NCBI RefSeq assembly: GCF_003014485.1
Contig: NZ_PYGA01000015.1
Span: 1-64,000, forward strand
DNA: 64,000 bases
Direction: 5' to 3'
DNA from: Murinocardiopsis flavida
Lineage (GTDB): Bacteria > Actinomycetota > Actinomycetes > Streptosporangiales > Streptosporangiaceae
The notes beneath the pieces were generated by a model. That model was given only the letters and a program-made list of their open reading frames with translations. It was not told where the DNA came from and searched no databases. The position numbers and the translations under genes were made by a program. Below, piece by piece: positions 16,849-25,580 of the stretch (within the stretch, counting starts at the first letter, position 1; every line of letters starts with the position of its first letter).

Positions 16849-17775
16849 TCATCCTGGGTCGGGGTCTCTTGGGCCGGGGTCTCTTGGGTGGTCCTTCAGG
16901 GCGGTGATCGCCGCCGCGATTCGGGGGTTGTCGTGGGAGCCGCGCCGCAGGGCGAGCAGGATCCTGCGCCGCGGCACCTGGGCGCCTGCCAGGGACACCT
17001 GCACCACGTCCGGGTGGGGGACGGTCATCGCGATCCGCGGGACGGCCGCGATGCCCAGGCCGGCGGCGACCAGAGCGGTGGTGGCGGTGAGTTCCTGCGC
17101 GTAGTGGGCCACGCGGGGGGCGTATCCGACCGCGCGGGTGGCGGCCAAGAGCTCGATATAGGCGTCCTGGTGGGGGTGGCCGGTGATCCACTCCTCCTGG
17201 GCGGCGTCCTCCAGGCGGATCCGGTCGTGGGTGGCGAACCTATGGCCTTCGGGCACGAGCAGGTCGATGGGGTCGTCCAAGAGGTCCATGACCGCCACGT
17301 GGCTGTCGGCCACGTGACTGGTGGACTCGTCGGCGACGAAGAGCCCCAGGTCGATGGCGCCGGATTCCAGCTTGGCGAGGATCTCGGTGGAGTGGATCTC
17401 CTTGACGACCGGGGTCAACAGGGCGTGCCGCGCTCTCATCCGCAGGACGGCGGGCGCGATGATCGACGAGATCGCCGTGGGGAAGCCCCCGAGGGCGACC
17501 GACCCGCAGAGTCGGCCGGCGGCGGCGGTGACGTCGCCCAATGCCGTTTCCCACTGCGCGTTGAGCTTGCGCGCGTGGGCGACCAGGCGCCGGCCGGCCG
17601 GTGTGAGCCTGACCCGGCGGCCGTGCCGTTCGAGGAGGTCGACGTCCAACTCCGCGGCGAGCTCCTTGAGCTGTTTGGAAACCCCGGAGGGGCTGCGGTA
17701 CAGCGCTTCGGCCGCTGCCGTCACGGTGCCGTACTCGCACACGGCGATCAGCAGCTGCAACCGGGCATCGATCAT
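16849..17775 (-). CDS. LysR-family transcriptional regulator
   Basis: The 308-residue protein has the LysR winged helix at residues 1-60 (TVTAAAEALYRSPSGVSKQL) and a two-lobed effector domain from about 90. The open frame extends further, to 17880, but ATG 17775 gives the normal family N-terminus (IDARLQLLIAVCEYG). It is divergent from an MFS exporter gene across 107 bp containing inverted repeats, the classic arrangement for a LysR regulator controlling its neighbour. The effector is presumably a substrate of the exporter (inference). Confidence 0.87.
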   Translation of the reverse strand: MIDARLQLLIAVCEYGTVTAAAEALYRSPSGVSKQLKELAAELDVDLLERHGRRVRLTPAGRRLVAHARKLNAQWETALGDVTAAAGRLCGSVALGGFPTAISSIIAPAVLRMRARHALLTPVVKEIHSTEILAKLESGAIDLGLFVADESTSHVADSHVAVMDLLDDPIDLLVPEGHRFATHDRIRLEDAAQEEWITGHPHQDAYIELLAATRAVGYAPRVAHYAQELTATTALVAAGLGIAAVPRIAMTVPHPDVVQVSLAGAQVPRRRILLALRRGSHDNPRIAAAITALKDHPRDPGPRDPDPG

Positions 17776-17808
17776 GCACTCATGGTGCACGGTTTCGATG
17801 AAAAACCG
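17776..17808. promoter_or_regulatory. LysR/MFS divergent control region with two inverted repeats
   Basis: GCAC-TCATG-GTGC (17776-17788) adjoins CGGTTT-N7-AAACCG (17790-17808). The second fits the T-N11-A style of LysR boxes. Both lie just upstream of the regulator's own start, as expected for autorepression. Confidence 0.5.
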
Positions 17809-17882
17809 AACCTGGACCGCAGTGATCGGCCGCCATAGAACGGAGGTGCCAACCACGACCCGACCACTGGACGGCGGCACCG

Positions 17883-19319
17883 ATGACCGAGCGGAGTCCG
17901 CACCGGCTGAACCCGCACCTGTATGGAATCCTGGCGCTCTTCGGCACGGTGATGCTCATCGGCGGAACCGACATGACCAAGGTGGCCGTCGCGCTGCCCG
18001 CCCTCAGTGGCGACCTGAACGTGGACTCGGTGCAGTCCTTGTGGGTCGCCGACATCTACCCGCTGGCCGCAGGCGTGGTGCTGGTTCCCAGCGCGGTGGC
18101 GGCGGACAGGTTCGGCCGCAAGCGCGGCTACCTGCTCGGCGTGCTCATCGCCGCCATCAGCGCGGCTGCGGCGGCTCTCGCGCCCACCGCGGAGGTGCTG
18201 ATCGCCGCGCGCGTCGGCCAAGGGGTCGGTGCGGCGCTCCTGATCGCCGGGACGGTCGCGATCATCCGCGTGACGTTTCCCGGGCTGCGGTTGCGCGCCG
18301 TGGCCTACGGGGTGTGGACGGCCGGCTTCAGCGCCGGATCGGCCTTGGGTCCACTGCTCGGGGGAGGCATCGTCGAGCTGGCCCATTGGCGGTGGGTGTT
18401 CTGGATCAACGTGCCGGTACTGCTGATCTGCTTCATCGGTGCCCTGGTGGTGCTGCGGGAATCGAGGAACCCCGACCCGCCGAGTCTCGATGCGCTCAGC
18501 GCGGTCCTTTCGGCCATAGCCGTGGGTGCGCTCGTCGCCGGGCTGAAGGGACCGTCCCGGGCCGACATCGCCCCGTGGCTCAGCCTGGCGGCGATCGCGA
18601 TCGCCGCCGTCGCCGCGGTGCTGTTCGTGGTCAGACAACTGCGCCTGCCACGGCCGTTCCTCGACGTCGGCCTCTTCACCAACGGCTTGCTGGCGAGCGC
18701 GGCGGCGGTGATCGCGGTGACCAACGGCGCGTTCAACGGGACCCTGTACCTGCTGATGCAGCGCTACCAGGTCGTCGATGGGCTGTCGGCGGTCCAGGCC
18801 GGGATCGCGCTGCTGCCGCTGGCCGCGGCCAGCGCGGTCGGCGGGCTCCTCGGCCCCGCCCTGCAACGCCGGTCGACCCAGCAGCACATCATCGCCGGGG
18901 GTCTGGCACTGACCGCGGCCGGGTTCGTACTGGTGGCCACTGCCAGGGGCGGCGGCGAGCTCGCGGGGATGACCCTTCTCGGGCTCGGGGCCGGGATCAT
19001 CATGGCCATCGGTGCCAACGCCGTCATGAGCACGGCACCCGAGAACCGCGCGGCGGACGCCGGCGCCGTCCAGGAAAGCGCCTTCGCGCTGGGCGCCGGC
19101 ACCGGTGTCGCCGCTCTCGGGGTCCTCGCCATCCACTCCGGCGCCCGCGGCGCCCCCGGCGCCTCGGCGTCGGCCGTCTACGGTCCCGGAGCCGAGACGG
19201 CACTGGTCATCGGGGCGCTCGCCTACGCGTCCTTCGCCGTTGCGGCAAGCGTCGTCATCCTCGGCACCCGCACAGGCACCCCACCGGTCCGCGCCACGCA
19301 GTCGACCGGTGAGCGTTGA
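17883..19319 (+). CDS. MFS drug exporter, DHA2 (EmrB/QacA) type
   Basis: The 478-residue protein has about 14 membrane helices. It has the motif A region VAADRFGRKRGYLLG (near 73-87) and the motif C region AGFSAGSALGPLLGG (near 142-156) typical of DHA2 drug:proton antiporters. It would export small hydrophobic compounds across the cytoplasmic membrane. The gene is divergent from a LysR regulator that probably controls it. No in-frame start exists nearer the GGAGG at 17842, so ATG 17883 is used. The substrate is unknown. Confidence 0.87.
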   Translation: MTERSPHRLNPHLYGILALFGTVMLIGGTDMTKVAVALPALSGDLNVDSVQSLWVADIYPLAAGVVLVPSAVAADRFGRKRGYLLGVLIAAISAAAAALAPTAEVLIAARVGQGVGAALLIAGTVAIIRVTFPGLRLRAVAYGVWTAGFSAGSALGPLLGGGIVELAHWRWVFWINVPVLLICFIGALVVLRESRNPDPPSLDALSAVLSAIAVGALVAGLKGPSRADIAPWLSLAAIAIAAVAAVLFVVRQLRLPRPFLDVGLFTNGLLASAAAVIAVTNGAFNGTLYLLMQRYQVVDGLSAVQAGIALLPLAAASAVGGLLGPALQRRSTQQHIIAGGLALTAAGFVLVATARGGGELAGMTLLGLGAGIIMAIGANAVMSTAPENRAADAGAVQESAFALGAGTGVAALGVLAIHSGARGAPGASASAVYGPGAETALVIGALAYASFAVAASVVILGTRTGTPPVRATQSTGER

Positions 19320-19389
19320 CAGCCCGCGGCCACGGCCGCGTGCGCACGGCCCGGGCGTCCTCGTGCAGGCGTCGATCACTCCCCGGCGG

Positions 19390-20013
19390 TCACGGCTCCT
19401 GGCGGACCTCGCGGACCCCGTACTCCGGCGCTCCGGTCGGCGCGTACACCTGGGCGGCGACTCCGCTCGGTGTCGTCTCGCTGCTCAGCATCCGCAGTCC
19501 GGTGGGGACGCCGTCCGCAGGGAACAGCCGCCGACCGCTCCCCACGACCACCGGCGCGACCATCAGCCGCAGCTCGTCGACCAGCCCGGCCGCCAGGAGC
19601 GACGCACCGAGGCGGGCGCTGCCGTGGATGTGCAGTTCGCGCCCCGGCCGCCGCTTCAACTCGGCGACCTGGGCCGGCACATCGCCGGCGAGGACCGTGG
19701 TCGGCTCCCAGCCGCCCTCGGCGAGGCTGTTCGAGGCCACGTATTTCGGCAGGCCGTTGAGCTTGGCCGCGATGGGGTCGTCCGGGTCGTCCGAGGTGGG
19801 CCAGTCGCGCGCGAAGTTCACATAGGTGCGGCGCCCGAACAGGAACGCGTCGGCCTCGTCGAGCCAGCCCGTGACGATCCGCAGGAACGCGTCGTCCAGG
19901 TGCGGGACGAGCCAGCCGCCCCGGGTGAACCCGTCGCTGGTGTCCTCCTGCGGGGACCCGGGGCCCTGCGCCACGCCGTCGAGCGACAGGAACTCCTGGA
20001 GTATCAGCTTCAC
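19390..20013 (-). CDS. RibD C-terminal/dihydrofolate reductase-like protein
   Basis: About 207 residues with the RibD C-terminal (dihydrofolate-reductase-like) fold: SLDGVAQGPGS near the N-terminus, LFGRRTYVNF in the middle and LHIHGSARLGASLLAAGLVDEL with VVVGSGRRLF at the NADPH end. The frame opens at GTG 20022, but AGGAAAGG directly abuts that codon. GTG 20013 is 9 nt from it and is the better start. This is a common uncharacterised actinomycete NADPH-reductase family. A second, divergent member lies at 34314-34901. Confidence 0.82.
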   Translation of the reverse strand: MKLILQEFLSLDGVAQGPGSPQEDTSDGFTRGGWLVPHLDDAFLRIVTGWLDEADAFLFGRRTYVNFARDWPTSDDPDDPIAAKLNGLPKYVASNSLAEGGWEPTTVLAGDVPAQVAELKRRPGRELHIHGSARLGASLLAAGLVDELRLMVAPVVVGSGRRLFPADGVPTGLRMLSSETTPSGVAAQVYAPTGAPEYGVREVRQEP

Positions 20014-20153
20014 GGTGCCCACCCTTTCCTCGGCGCCGAGGCGCCTGCCGCCCCGGCCCAGTGGTGACCGCGCGGCCCGCGAGAACTCATCGGTCCCGAC
20101 CGGATGCCGCCACCGCGGGGCCGCCCCGTTGCGCCCACCGCATCGCCGCTTGT

Positions 20154-20182
20154 CGCAATATACCCTATTGGGGTATATTGCG
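20154..20182. promoter_or_regulatory. Perfect 12-bp inverted repeat, CsoR-like operator
   Basis: CGCAATATACCC and GGGTATATTGCG flank TATTG with no mismatch, 45 bp before the beta-lactamase-like start. The TATACCC...GGGTATA core resembles operators of CsoR/FrmR-family repressors (copper or sulfur/formaldehyde sensing). No such repressor gene is in the window. The AT-rich arms probably overlap the promoter. Confidence 0.65.
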
Positions 20183-20227
20183 TGCCTGCTTGCTGTACCC
20201 GATCACCGACGGAGAGAGGCGGGCCCG

Positions 20228-21322
20228 ATGGCCGTCGAAGGACATGTCGCGGACGGATTCGACGCGGTGCGCGAGGTCTTCCGGGAACTCGTCGACAACG
20301 GCGCGGAGACCGGGGCCGGGCTGTCGGTCTGGCGCGGCGGCAGCGAGGTCGTCCGACTGAGCGGCGGATGGGCCGATTCCGAGCGGCGCCGCCCGTGGAC
20401 CCGCGACACACTGGTCCAGCCCTACTCCGTGTCGAAGCCGTTCGCCTCGCTCGCAGCCCTGGTCGCGGTCCGCGACGGCGCACTGGACCTGGACGATCCG
20501 GTCTCCGACCACTGGCGCGGGTACGGGCGCCGCGGCAAGGAGCGCACCACGCTGCGCCACGTCCTCACCCATCAGGCGGGCCAGCCCCGGTTCCCGGCGG
20601 CGGCAGCGGCACTGGATCCGCTGGACGGCGCCGGGCTGCGCGACAGCCTCGCCGCCGCGGCGCCGGAGTACGCCCCGGGTACGTCGCTGGGGGAACACGC
20701 CCTGACCTACGGCCACCTGATCGACGGCATCCTGCGCGCGAGTGCAGGCACCTCGCTGGGAGAGGTGTTCAACGACGTGGTGCGGCCCGCATTGGGGTTG
20801 GACGCCTGGTTCGGGGTGCCCGACCACGCGCTGCACCGCGTCGCCGACCTGGAGCATGCCGATCCCGGCTGGGCGCGGCGGCTCCCCTCCGCACCGTGGC
20901 TGGCGACCCCCTCCGGGGTCCTGGACGCAGGGCTGTCGAACTCCAGCGCGTGGCGCCAAGGCGTCTTCGGCGGGGTGAACCTGCACGCGAGCGCGAGCAC
21001 CGTGGCGGCGTTCCTCGCCGAACTCACCAGCGAGGACGGGCCCGTCCGCGCGCTGCTGGGACCCCGGCTGCACGAGGAGTACCTCGCCCCGCAGGTCACG
21101 GGCCACGACGAGGTCTTCGGTACCCGGCTCACCTGGACACTGGGGTTCCTGCGCGACGACGCCAAGATCGCCAAGGGCGGGGTCGGCGGCTCGGCCGCAT
21201 GGTGGTCGATCGCCAACGGCCACGCCTGCGCCTACCTGACCCGCCGCCTGGACGACCACTCCCGCGCCGCGGCGATCGCGGCGGCCCTGGGCGACGACCT
21301 GACCGTGGCGCCCGTGAGCTGA
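20228..21322 (+). CDS. Serine hydrolase, beta-lactamase/EstB family
   Basis: The 364-residue protein has the class C beta-lactamase/penicillin-binding fold: the nucleophile motif SVSK at S67-K70 and the Tyr motif at Y161 in EHALTYGHL. It lacks a signal peptide, so it is probably a cytoplasmic esterase or amidase-like member (EstB group) and not a resistance enzyme. ATG 20228 follows GGAGAGAGG. A perfect palindrome lies upstream. Convergent with the AAA kinase gene; the substrate cannot be told from sequence. Confidence 0.83.
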   Translation: MAVEGHVADGFDAVREVFRELVDNGAETGAGLSVWRGGSEVVRLSGGWADSERRRPWTRDTLVQPYSVSKPFASLAALVAVRDGALDLDDPVSDHWRGYGRRGKERTTLRHVLTHQAGQPRFPAAAAALDPLDGAGLRDSLAAAAPEYAPGTSLGEHALTYGHLIDGILRASAGTSLGEVFNDVVRPALGLDAWFGVPDHALHRVADLEHADPGWARRLPSAPWLATPSGVLDAGLSNSSAWRQGVFGGVNLHASASTVAAFLAELTSEDGPVRALLGPRLHEEYLAPQVTGHDEVFGTRLTWTLGFLRDDAKIAKGGVGGSAAWWSIANGHACAYLTRRLDDHSRAAAIAAALGDDLTVAPVS

Positions 21323-21349
21323 GCAGGAGCGCGGGCCGGAGCCGCCCCG

Positions 21350-21400
21350 GAGATCCGCGCCGCGCCCGGCGACCGCATGCCGCGGCCGCCCGCGGATCTC
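21350..21400. terminator. Convergent terminator hairpin
   Basis: GAGATCCGCG (21350-21359) and CGCGGATCTC (21391-21400) form a 10-bp stem with a GC-rich, internally foldable loop between the hydrolase and kinase stops. Confidence 0.5.
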
Positions 21401-21944
21401 AGACGACGGCCCTGTCGCGGGCGTGGGCGGCGATCGTGTCGGCGGTCTCCTCGGGTGTGAGGGCCTCGGTGTCGAGCCACCAGCCGACGCCGCCCAGTTG
21501 TTCGCGCATCAGCCGGTAGGACGGCGCGAAGTCGAAGTCGACGCCCTGTTCGGCGGGACGTGCGGCGTTGCGGCGGCGGCACACCGACAAGGGCGGGGCC
21601 AGCGCGACGAACATGACCGGTGCGGGCCGCAGCATGCCCAGCATCAGGTCGAGCAGCCATCGGTCGACGATGGTGTACTCGACGACCGGGACGATGCCGC
21701 TGTCGGCGAAGTTGTTCGCCAGTGTGCACATGTTGCGGGCGCACAGCCGCAGCTGGCGCAGCGACTCCTCGGCGGGTTCCCCGTTGAAGCCGACCCGCCC
21801 CTGGACGACCGTGTAGGAGAGCACGTCCCCGCTGATGTGGGCCGCGCGCGGGTACCGGGCGGCGACCAGCGGCGCCACCGTGGACTTCCCCGCTCCCGGC
21901 ACCCCCGAGAGGATCAGGCACCCGCTCGACTCCGGACCTGCCAT
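21399..21944 (-). CDS. AAA-type P-loop kinase-like protein
   Basis: The 181-residue protein begins with a Walker A motif, GVPGAGKST (residues 14-22), on the first strand and continues with an adenylate-kinase-like pattern (YTIVDRWLLD, FVALAPPLSVCRRRNAAR). It resembles small predicted nucleoside or metabolite kinases (AAA_33 type). ATG 21944 follows GAGGGAG, and the longer frame upstream shows no conservation. The phosphate acceptor is unknown; the family includes gluconate, chloramphenicol and RNA-end kinases. No clear pathway partner adjoins it. Confidence 0.75.
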   Translation of the reverse strand: MAGPESSGCLILSGVPGAGKSTVAPLVAARYPRAAHISGDVLSYTVVQGRVGFNGEPAEESLRQLRLCARNMCTLANNFADSGIVPVVEYTIVDRWLLDLMLGMLRPAPVMFVALAPPLSVCRRRNAARPAEQGVDFDFAPSYRLMREQLGGVGWWLDTEALTPEETADTIAAHARDRAVV

Positions 21945-22133
21945 TTCGACGCTCCCTCGGGTGGCGGAGCGAGGATCGTCGCATCCCCGATGGCGGCCGC
22001 GCACCTGTATTTCCACCGATCGGGCGGGATTCTCCGCGGGACGCCGGCGGCGGCCTGCGCCCGGCGACGCGCGAGGGAGCGGCCCGCGCCGCAATCCCCG
22101 GCCCGTCGGCGTGGCGGCATCACTGCGTCAGAT
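21945..22133. other. Intergenic region before the P450 promoter
   Basis: Together with the operator and leader up to 22373 this is a 429-bp gap between divergent genes. The left half shows no gene, hairpin or repeat that I can support. Confidence 0.4.
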
Positions 22134-22184
22134 TGACGTCAATTTCACTCGAAATGACGTCAGAATTGTGTCATAGTGGCGTCA
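22134..22184. promoter_or_regulatory. TGACGTCA repeat array upstream of the P450 gene
   Basis: The 8-bp palindrome TGACGTCA occurs at 22134-22141 and 22155-22162, exactly 21 bp (two helical turns) apart. A degenerate third copy, TGGCGTCA, lies at 22177-22184, and GCGTCAG just precedes the first. Same-face spacing points to cooperative binding by a dimeric regulator (TetR, MarR or bZIP-like half-sites). No regulator gene adjoins it. Confidence 0.55.
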
Positions 22185-22373
22185 TCGATCGCACGCCGGC
22201 CACCTCCGGAACGAACCGGCCTCGGGGCGAGAACGCGTACCGGGGGCGGACCCGCTCGAGGATGCACGGCCTTCCGGTCGGCGGATCCGAAGCGGATCTC
22301 CGACCACGCTCCGCCCCTCCCTCTCCCGAGCCGCACCCCGCGGCCCGCCGGCACGACGTCCAAGGAGGACACC

Positions 22374-23627
22374 TTGCAGCACCGAACACCGGAACACGCG
22401 GCCGAGCGGCCCACCGAACCCGGGCCGGGCCGCTCCGAACCGGTCCCCTTCCCCAGGGACCGCCCCAAGGGCTGCCCCTTCGACCCGCCCACCGAGCTGG
22501 CGCACATCCGCGCCGAGCGGCCACTGGTCCGGCTGGCCTACCCCGACGGCCCCCCGGGGTGGCTGGCCACCGGCCACGCCGTCGTCCGCGCGGTACTGGC
22601 CGACCCCCGCTTCAGCGGACGCTACGAGCTGCTGCGCCTCCCCTTCCCCGGCATGCCCGCCGAGGGCCTGCCCCCCGCGCCGATCGGCGACCTCACCGGG
22701 ATCGACCCGCCCGAGCACACCCGCCTGCGCAAACCGCTCGCCGGGAAGTTCACCGTCCGCCGGATGCGCCTGCTGACCGAGCGGGTCGAACAGATCACCG
22801 CCGAGTGCCTGGACGCCATGGCGGAGCACGGTCCGCCGGTCGACCTGCTGACGATGTACGCGCAGCCCATCCCCACGATGATGATCTGCGAGCTGCTGGG
22901 CGCGCCCTACGCCGACCACGCGTTCTTCCGGCGCCACACCGAAACGCTCATCTCGCAGAGCGCACCAGGGGCCGAACAGGAGGCCGCCCTCGCCGCCATC
23001 CACGAGTACCTGGGCGAACTCGTCCTGGCCAAGCGTGCGAACCCCACCGACGACCTGCTCAGCGACCTCACCGACACCGACCTCACCGACGCGGAGCTCG
23101 CCGGCGTCGGCGGCTTCCTGCTCGGCGCCGGGCTGGACACCACCGCCAGCATGCTGGCGCTCGGCACCTTCGCCCTGCTGCGCGACCCGGACCAGCTCGC
23201 CGCCCTGCGCACCGGCGACGGCGACGGCATCGACAGGGCCGTCGAAGAGCTGATGCGCTACCTGGCCATCGCGGAGACGGGCGCCCGGGCGGCGCTGGAG
23301 GACGTCGAACTGGACGGGCAGCTGATCAAGGCGGGCGAGACGGTGGTGCTCTCCCTCCTGGCCGCCAACCGCGACCCCGAGCGCTTCCCCGACCCCGACA
23401 CGCTCGACCTGCGCCGCAACGCCACCGGGCACCTGGGCTTCGGCCACGGCGTCCACCAGTGCCTGGGGCAGCAGCTGGCCCGGGTCGAGATGCGCGTCGC
23501 CTTCCCCGCGCTCTTCGCCCGCTTCCCGACGCTGCGCCTCGCCGTCCCGCCCGAGGAGGTGCCCTTGCGCTCCGCGGCGAACATCTACGGTGTGCGCGGG
23601 CTCCCCGTCACCTGGGACGGGGTGTAG
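22374..23627 (+). CDS. Cytochrome P450
   Basis: The 417-residue soluble bacterial P450 shows the haem-ligand loop [15 protein letters not shown] with C363, the I-helix GAGLDTTAS (251-259), and E292-R295 of the ExxR pair. I start at TTG 22374 because AAGGAGG (22362-22368) lies 5 nt upstream and the length then matches the family. The open frame continues to 22176 but without a ribosome site. The next gene, 4 nt downstream, encodes a ferredoxin, the likely electron donor. It resembles actinomycete CYP105/107-type enzymes of xenobiotic or secondary metabolism. The substrate is unknown, and no biosynthetic cluster is attached. Confidence 0.92.
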   Translation: MQHRTPEHAAERPTEPGPGRSEPVPFPRDRPKGCPFDPPTELAHIRAERPLVRLAYPDGPPGWLATGHAVVRAVLADPRFSGRYELLRLPFPGMPAEGLPPAPIGDLTGIDPPEHTRLRKPLAGKFTVRRMRLLTERVEQITAECLDAMAEHGPPVDLLTMYAQPIPTMMICELLGAPYADHAFFRRHTETLISQSAPGAEQEAALAAIHEYLGELVLAKRANPTDDLLSDLTDTDLTDAELAGVGGFLLGAGLDTTASMLALGTFALLRDPDQLAALRTGDGDGIDRAVEELMRYLAIAETGARAALEDVELDGQLIKAGETVVLSLLAANRDPERFPDPDTLDLRRNATGHLGFGHGVHQCLGQQLARVEMRVAFPALFARFPTLRLAVPPEEVPLRSAANIYGVRGLPVTWDGV

Positions 23628-23631
23628 GGCG

Positions 23632-23862
23632 ATGCGGATCGGCACCGACCGCGACCGATGCATCGGCGCGGGCATGTGCGTCCTGACCGCACCCGAGGTG
23701 TTCGACCAGGACGCCGAGGACGGCAGGGTGCTGCTGCTCGACGCCGAACCGCCGGACGGCCTTCAGGGCGCGGCCCGGCGGGCGTCCTTCCTCTGCCCCT
23801 CCGGAGCGATCAGCACAACATCGCCCGACCGCCCCGCGCCGCGCCCCCCGCACCGGGGGTGA
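23632..23862 (+). CDS. [3Fe-4S]-type ferredoxin
   Basis: The 76-residue ferredoxin has cysteines at C10, C16 and C55 in the CX5C...CP arrangement (CIGAGMC and LCPSGAI), the usual pattern for single [3Fe-4S] ferredoxins that accompany actinomycete P450s. ATG 23632 is 5 nt after the P450 stop, so the two are co-transcribed and form a redox pair. A ferredoxin reductase is not encoded nearby. The C-terminal tail is Pro/Arg-rich. Confidence 0.9.
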   Translation: MRIGTDRDRCIGAGMCVLTAPEVFDQDAEDGRVLLLDAEPPDGLQGAARRASFLCPSGAISTTSPDRPAPRPPHRG

Positions 23863-23919
23863 TCCCGGGGCGGCCCGGTGGCCCGGGCCGCGCGGCGGAC
23901 GCGCCCCCGGGCGCGGAGG

Positions 23920-24894
23920 TCACCGGTCCGGGCCGCCGGACGCCGGGCCGCCGGACGCCGCGTCGGCGGCCTGGCCCGGTGCGGGCACGCGGGCGCCCTC
24001 GGCGGGGGCGTCGACGGTGGCGAGGTCGTGCGGCACCGGGCAGCCCTGCGGGAAGGTCCCGATCCGGCTCGGGTGGAAGCCGTCGGGGTAGCTGCGGATG
24101 TTCGGATTCATCCGGGCCCACCGGGGCTTCTCGCGCGGCGGCATGAACCGCACGATCCGCGCGCGCAGCCGCACGGCGCCCGGCGAGGCCGCGCGCCAGA
24201 ACCGCGACGGCCGGTCGTAGCGGAACGCCTCGACGAGCCGGTCGTCGAGCAGGCCCATCGTGAACGGGCGGATGAGGGGCCGCTGCCAGCGCGGATAGAA
24301 GCCCACCATGATGTCGAGCGTGGCGTCGGAGGTGCGGCGGCCGCCCTCGCTGTAGGCGAAGTGCTCGGCCTCGTAGGACTCGAAGTACGCGCGGAACCCG
24401 GCGTAGTCGGCGGGGATGTCCTTGATCCCCATGTGCCTGCCGAGGCCGCGGTAGTAGTTGGTCGACGCCGCGATCTCGTGGTCGCTGAGCCGGCGCCAGC
24501 CGAACCCGAGGTCGTTGAGCCAGCGCACCGGCATCACCACGAAGGTGCTCAGGACGTACAGGTAGTCGCCATTGCTGATGGTGTAGGAGCGGTGCATCTG
24601 GTTCATCCGGCGCAGCGCGTCGCGGCCCCGGCCGGTCTCGAACCCGTGCTCGACCATCTCGCTGAGGATGAGCGCGGTGTCGTCGTAGCGGTGCTGGGGG
24701 CGGTCGGTGAACTCGCGGGTCCGCCCCAGCAGCTCGCCGATGCTCGGCACCGCGTAGGTGCGGTAGAGGGCCAGCCCGAGCGCCTGCTCGAGGTCCCACG
24801 GGAACTCGTGCGCGCCGAGGATCTGGACGATGCGCAGGCAGTCGGCCTCGGCGTCGAGCCCGTGGATCGTGTCGTACCAGTCGAATCGCTTCAT
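23920..24894 (-). CDS. MpaB-family oxygenase (DUF2236)
   Basis: The 324-residue protein fits the DUF2236/MpaB family. The signature region is GDYLYVLSTFVVMPVRWLND in the first half, with conserved Arg/His around it, followed by SDATLDIMVGFYPRW. Relatives include latex-clearing protein and mycophenolic acid cleavage enzyme MpaB, haem-dependent oxygenases acting on isoprenoid chains, so a b-type haem is expected. ATG 24894 gives the family start (KRFDWYDTIHG). It lies 86 bp downstream of the conservon GTPase on the same strand and may belong to that operon. The substrate is unknown. Confidence 0.8.
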   Translation of the reverse strand: MKRFDWYDTIHGLDAEADCLRIVQILGAHEFPWDLEQALGLALYRTYAVPSIGELLGRTREFTDRPQHRYDDTALILSEMVEHGFETGRGRDALRRMNQMHRSYTISNGDYLYVLSTFVVMPVRWLNDLGFGWRRLSDHEIAASTNYYRGLGRHMGIKDIPADYAGFRAYFESYEAEHFAYSEGGRRTSDATLDIMVGFYPRWQRPLIRPFTMGLLDDRLVEAFRYDRPSRFWRAASPGAVRLRARIVRFMPPREKPRWARMNPNIRSYPDGFHPSRIGTFPQGCPVPHDLATVDAPAEGARVPAPGQAADAASGGPASGGPDR

Positions 24895-24980
24895 CGGAGG
24901 GCTCTCATCGTCGCCGCGGTGAACAGGGGGAGGTAGGCGGAGAGGGAACCGCTGATCGCGGACCGTGGTCGGACCCCAGC

Positions 24981-25580
24981 TTATACGGGGACGGCGGTCG
25001 ACTCCGTGATGTGCCGCACGAGTGCCGAAAGGACCTCCTTGCCCGACGCGCGGCTCCGCGCGTCGCACATGACCACGGGGATGCCCGGCGGCAGGCTCAT
25101 CGCCTCGCGCACTTCCGCGGCGTCGTAGTGGTGCGCCCCGTCGAAGCGGTTCACCGCGACGACGAACGGGATCTCGCGGCGCTCGAAGAAGTCCACCGCG
25201 GGGAAGGAGGTGTCCAGGCGGCGCGTGTCGGCGAGGACGACCGCGCCGAGGGAGCCGAGGGCCAGCTCGTCCCACATGAACCAGAACCGCTGCTGGCCCG
25301 GCGTGCCGAACAGGTACAGCACGAGGTCGGCGTTGATCGTGATGCGGCCGAAGTCCAGCGCGACGGTCGTGGTGGTCTTCTGCTCCACGCCCGAGGTGTC
25401 GTCGACGCCGAGGCTGGCCTCGGTCATCAGCTCCTCTGTGGTCAGCGGCGGGATCTCGCTGACGGCGCCCACGAGGGTCGTCTTGCCCGCCCCGAAACCG
25501 CCGGCGACGAGGATCTTCAGGGCCGCGGGGATGCGTTCCTCGGCCCGGTCGAGGTCGGGGTCAGAGTCGTTGGATGCCAT
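24981..25580 (-). CDS. cvnD: Conservon GTP/ATP-binding protein (CvnD-like)
   Basis: The 199-residue small P-loop protein has Walker A GGFGAGKTTL (residues about 27-36), a switch-like FGTPGQQRFWFMWDEL and the base-contact motif VAVNRFDG. It matches the CvnD/MglA-like proteins of actinomycete conservons. In that model it works with a sensor kinase-like CvnA, roadblock CvnB and DUF742 CvnC as a membrane-associated signalling complex resembling eukaryotic GPCR systems. It overlaps cvnC by 20 nt, confirming one operon. Confidence 0.92.
   Translation of the reverse strand: MASNDSDPDLDRAEERIPAALKILVAGGFGAGKTTLVGAVSEIPPLTTEELMTEASLGVDDTSGVEQKTTTTVALDFGRITINADLVLYLFGTPGQQRFWFMWDELALGSLGAVVLADTRRLDTSFPAVDFFERREIPFVVAVNRFDGAHHYDAAEVREAMSLPPGIPVVMCDARSRASGKEVLSALVRHITESTAVPV

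Noticed and set aside
20228-21322. Beta-lactamase-like gene as an antibiotic-resistance gene
   Set aside because: No signal peptide and no typical third motif that I could place. It fits the broad EstB-type serine hydrolase family better.
22374-24894. P450 region as part of a secondary-metabolite gene cluster
   Set aside because: No polyketide, peptide, terpene or RiPP core enzyme is within the window on either side. The P450-ferredoxin pair and MpaB gene are better linked to the conservon.
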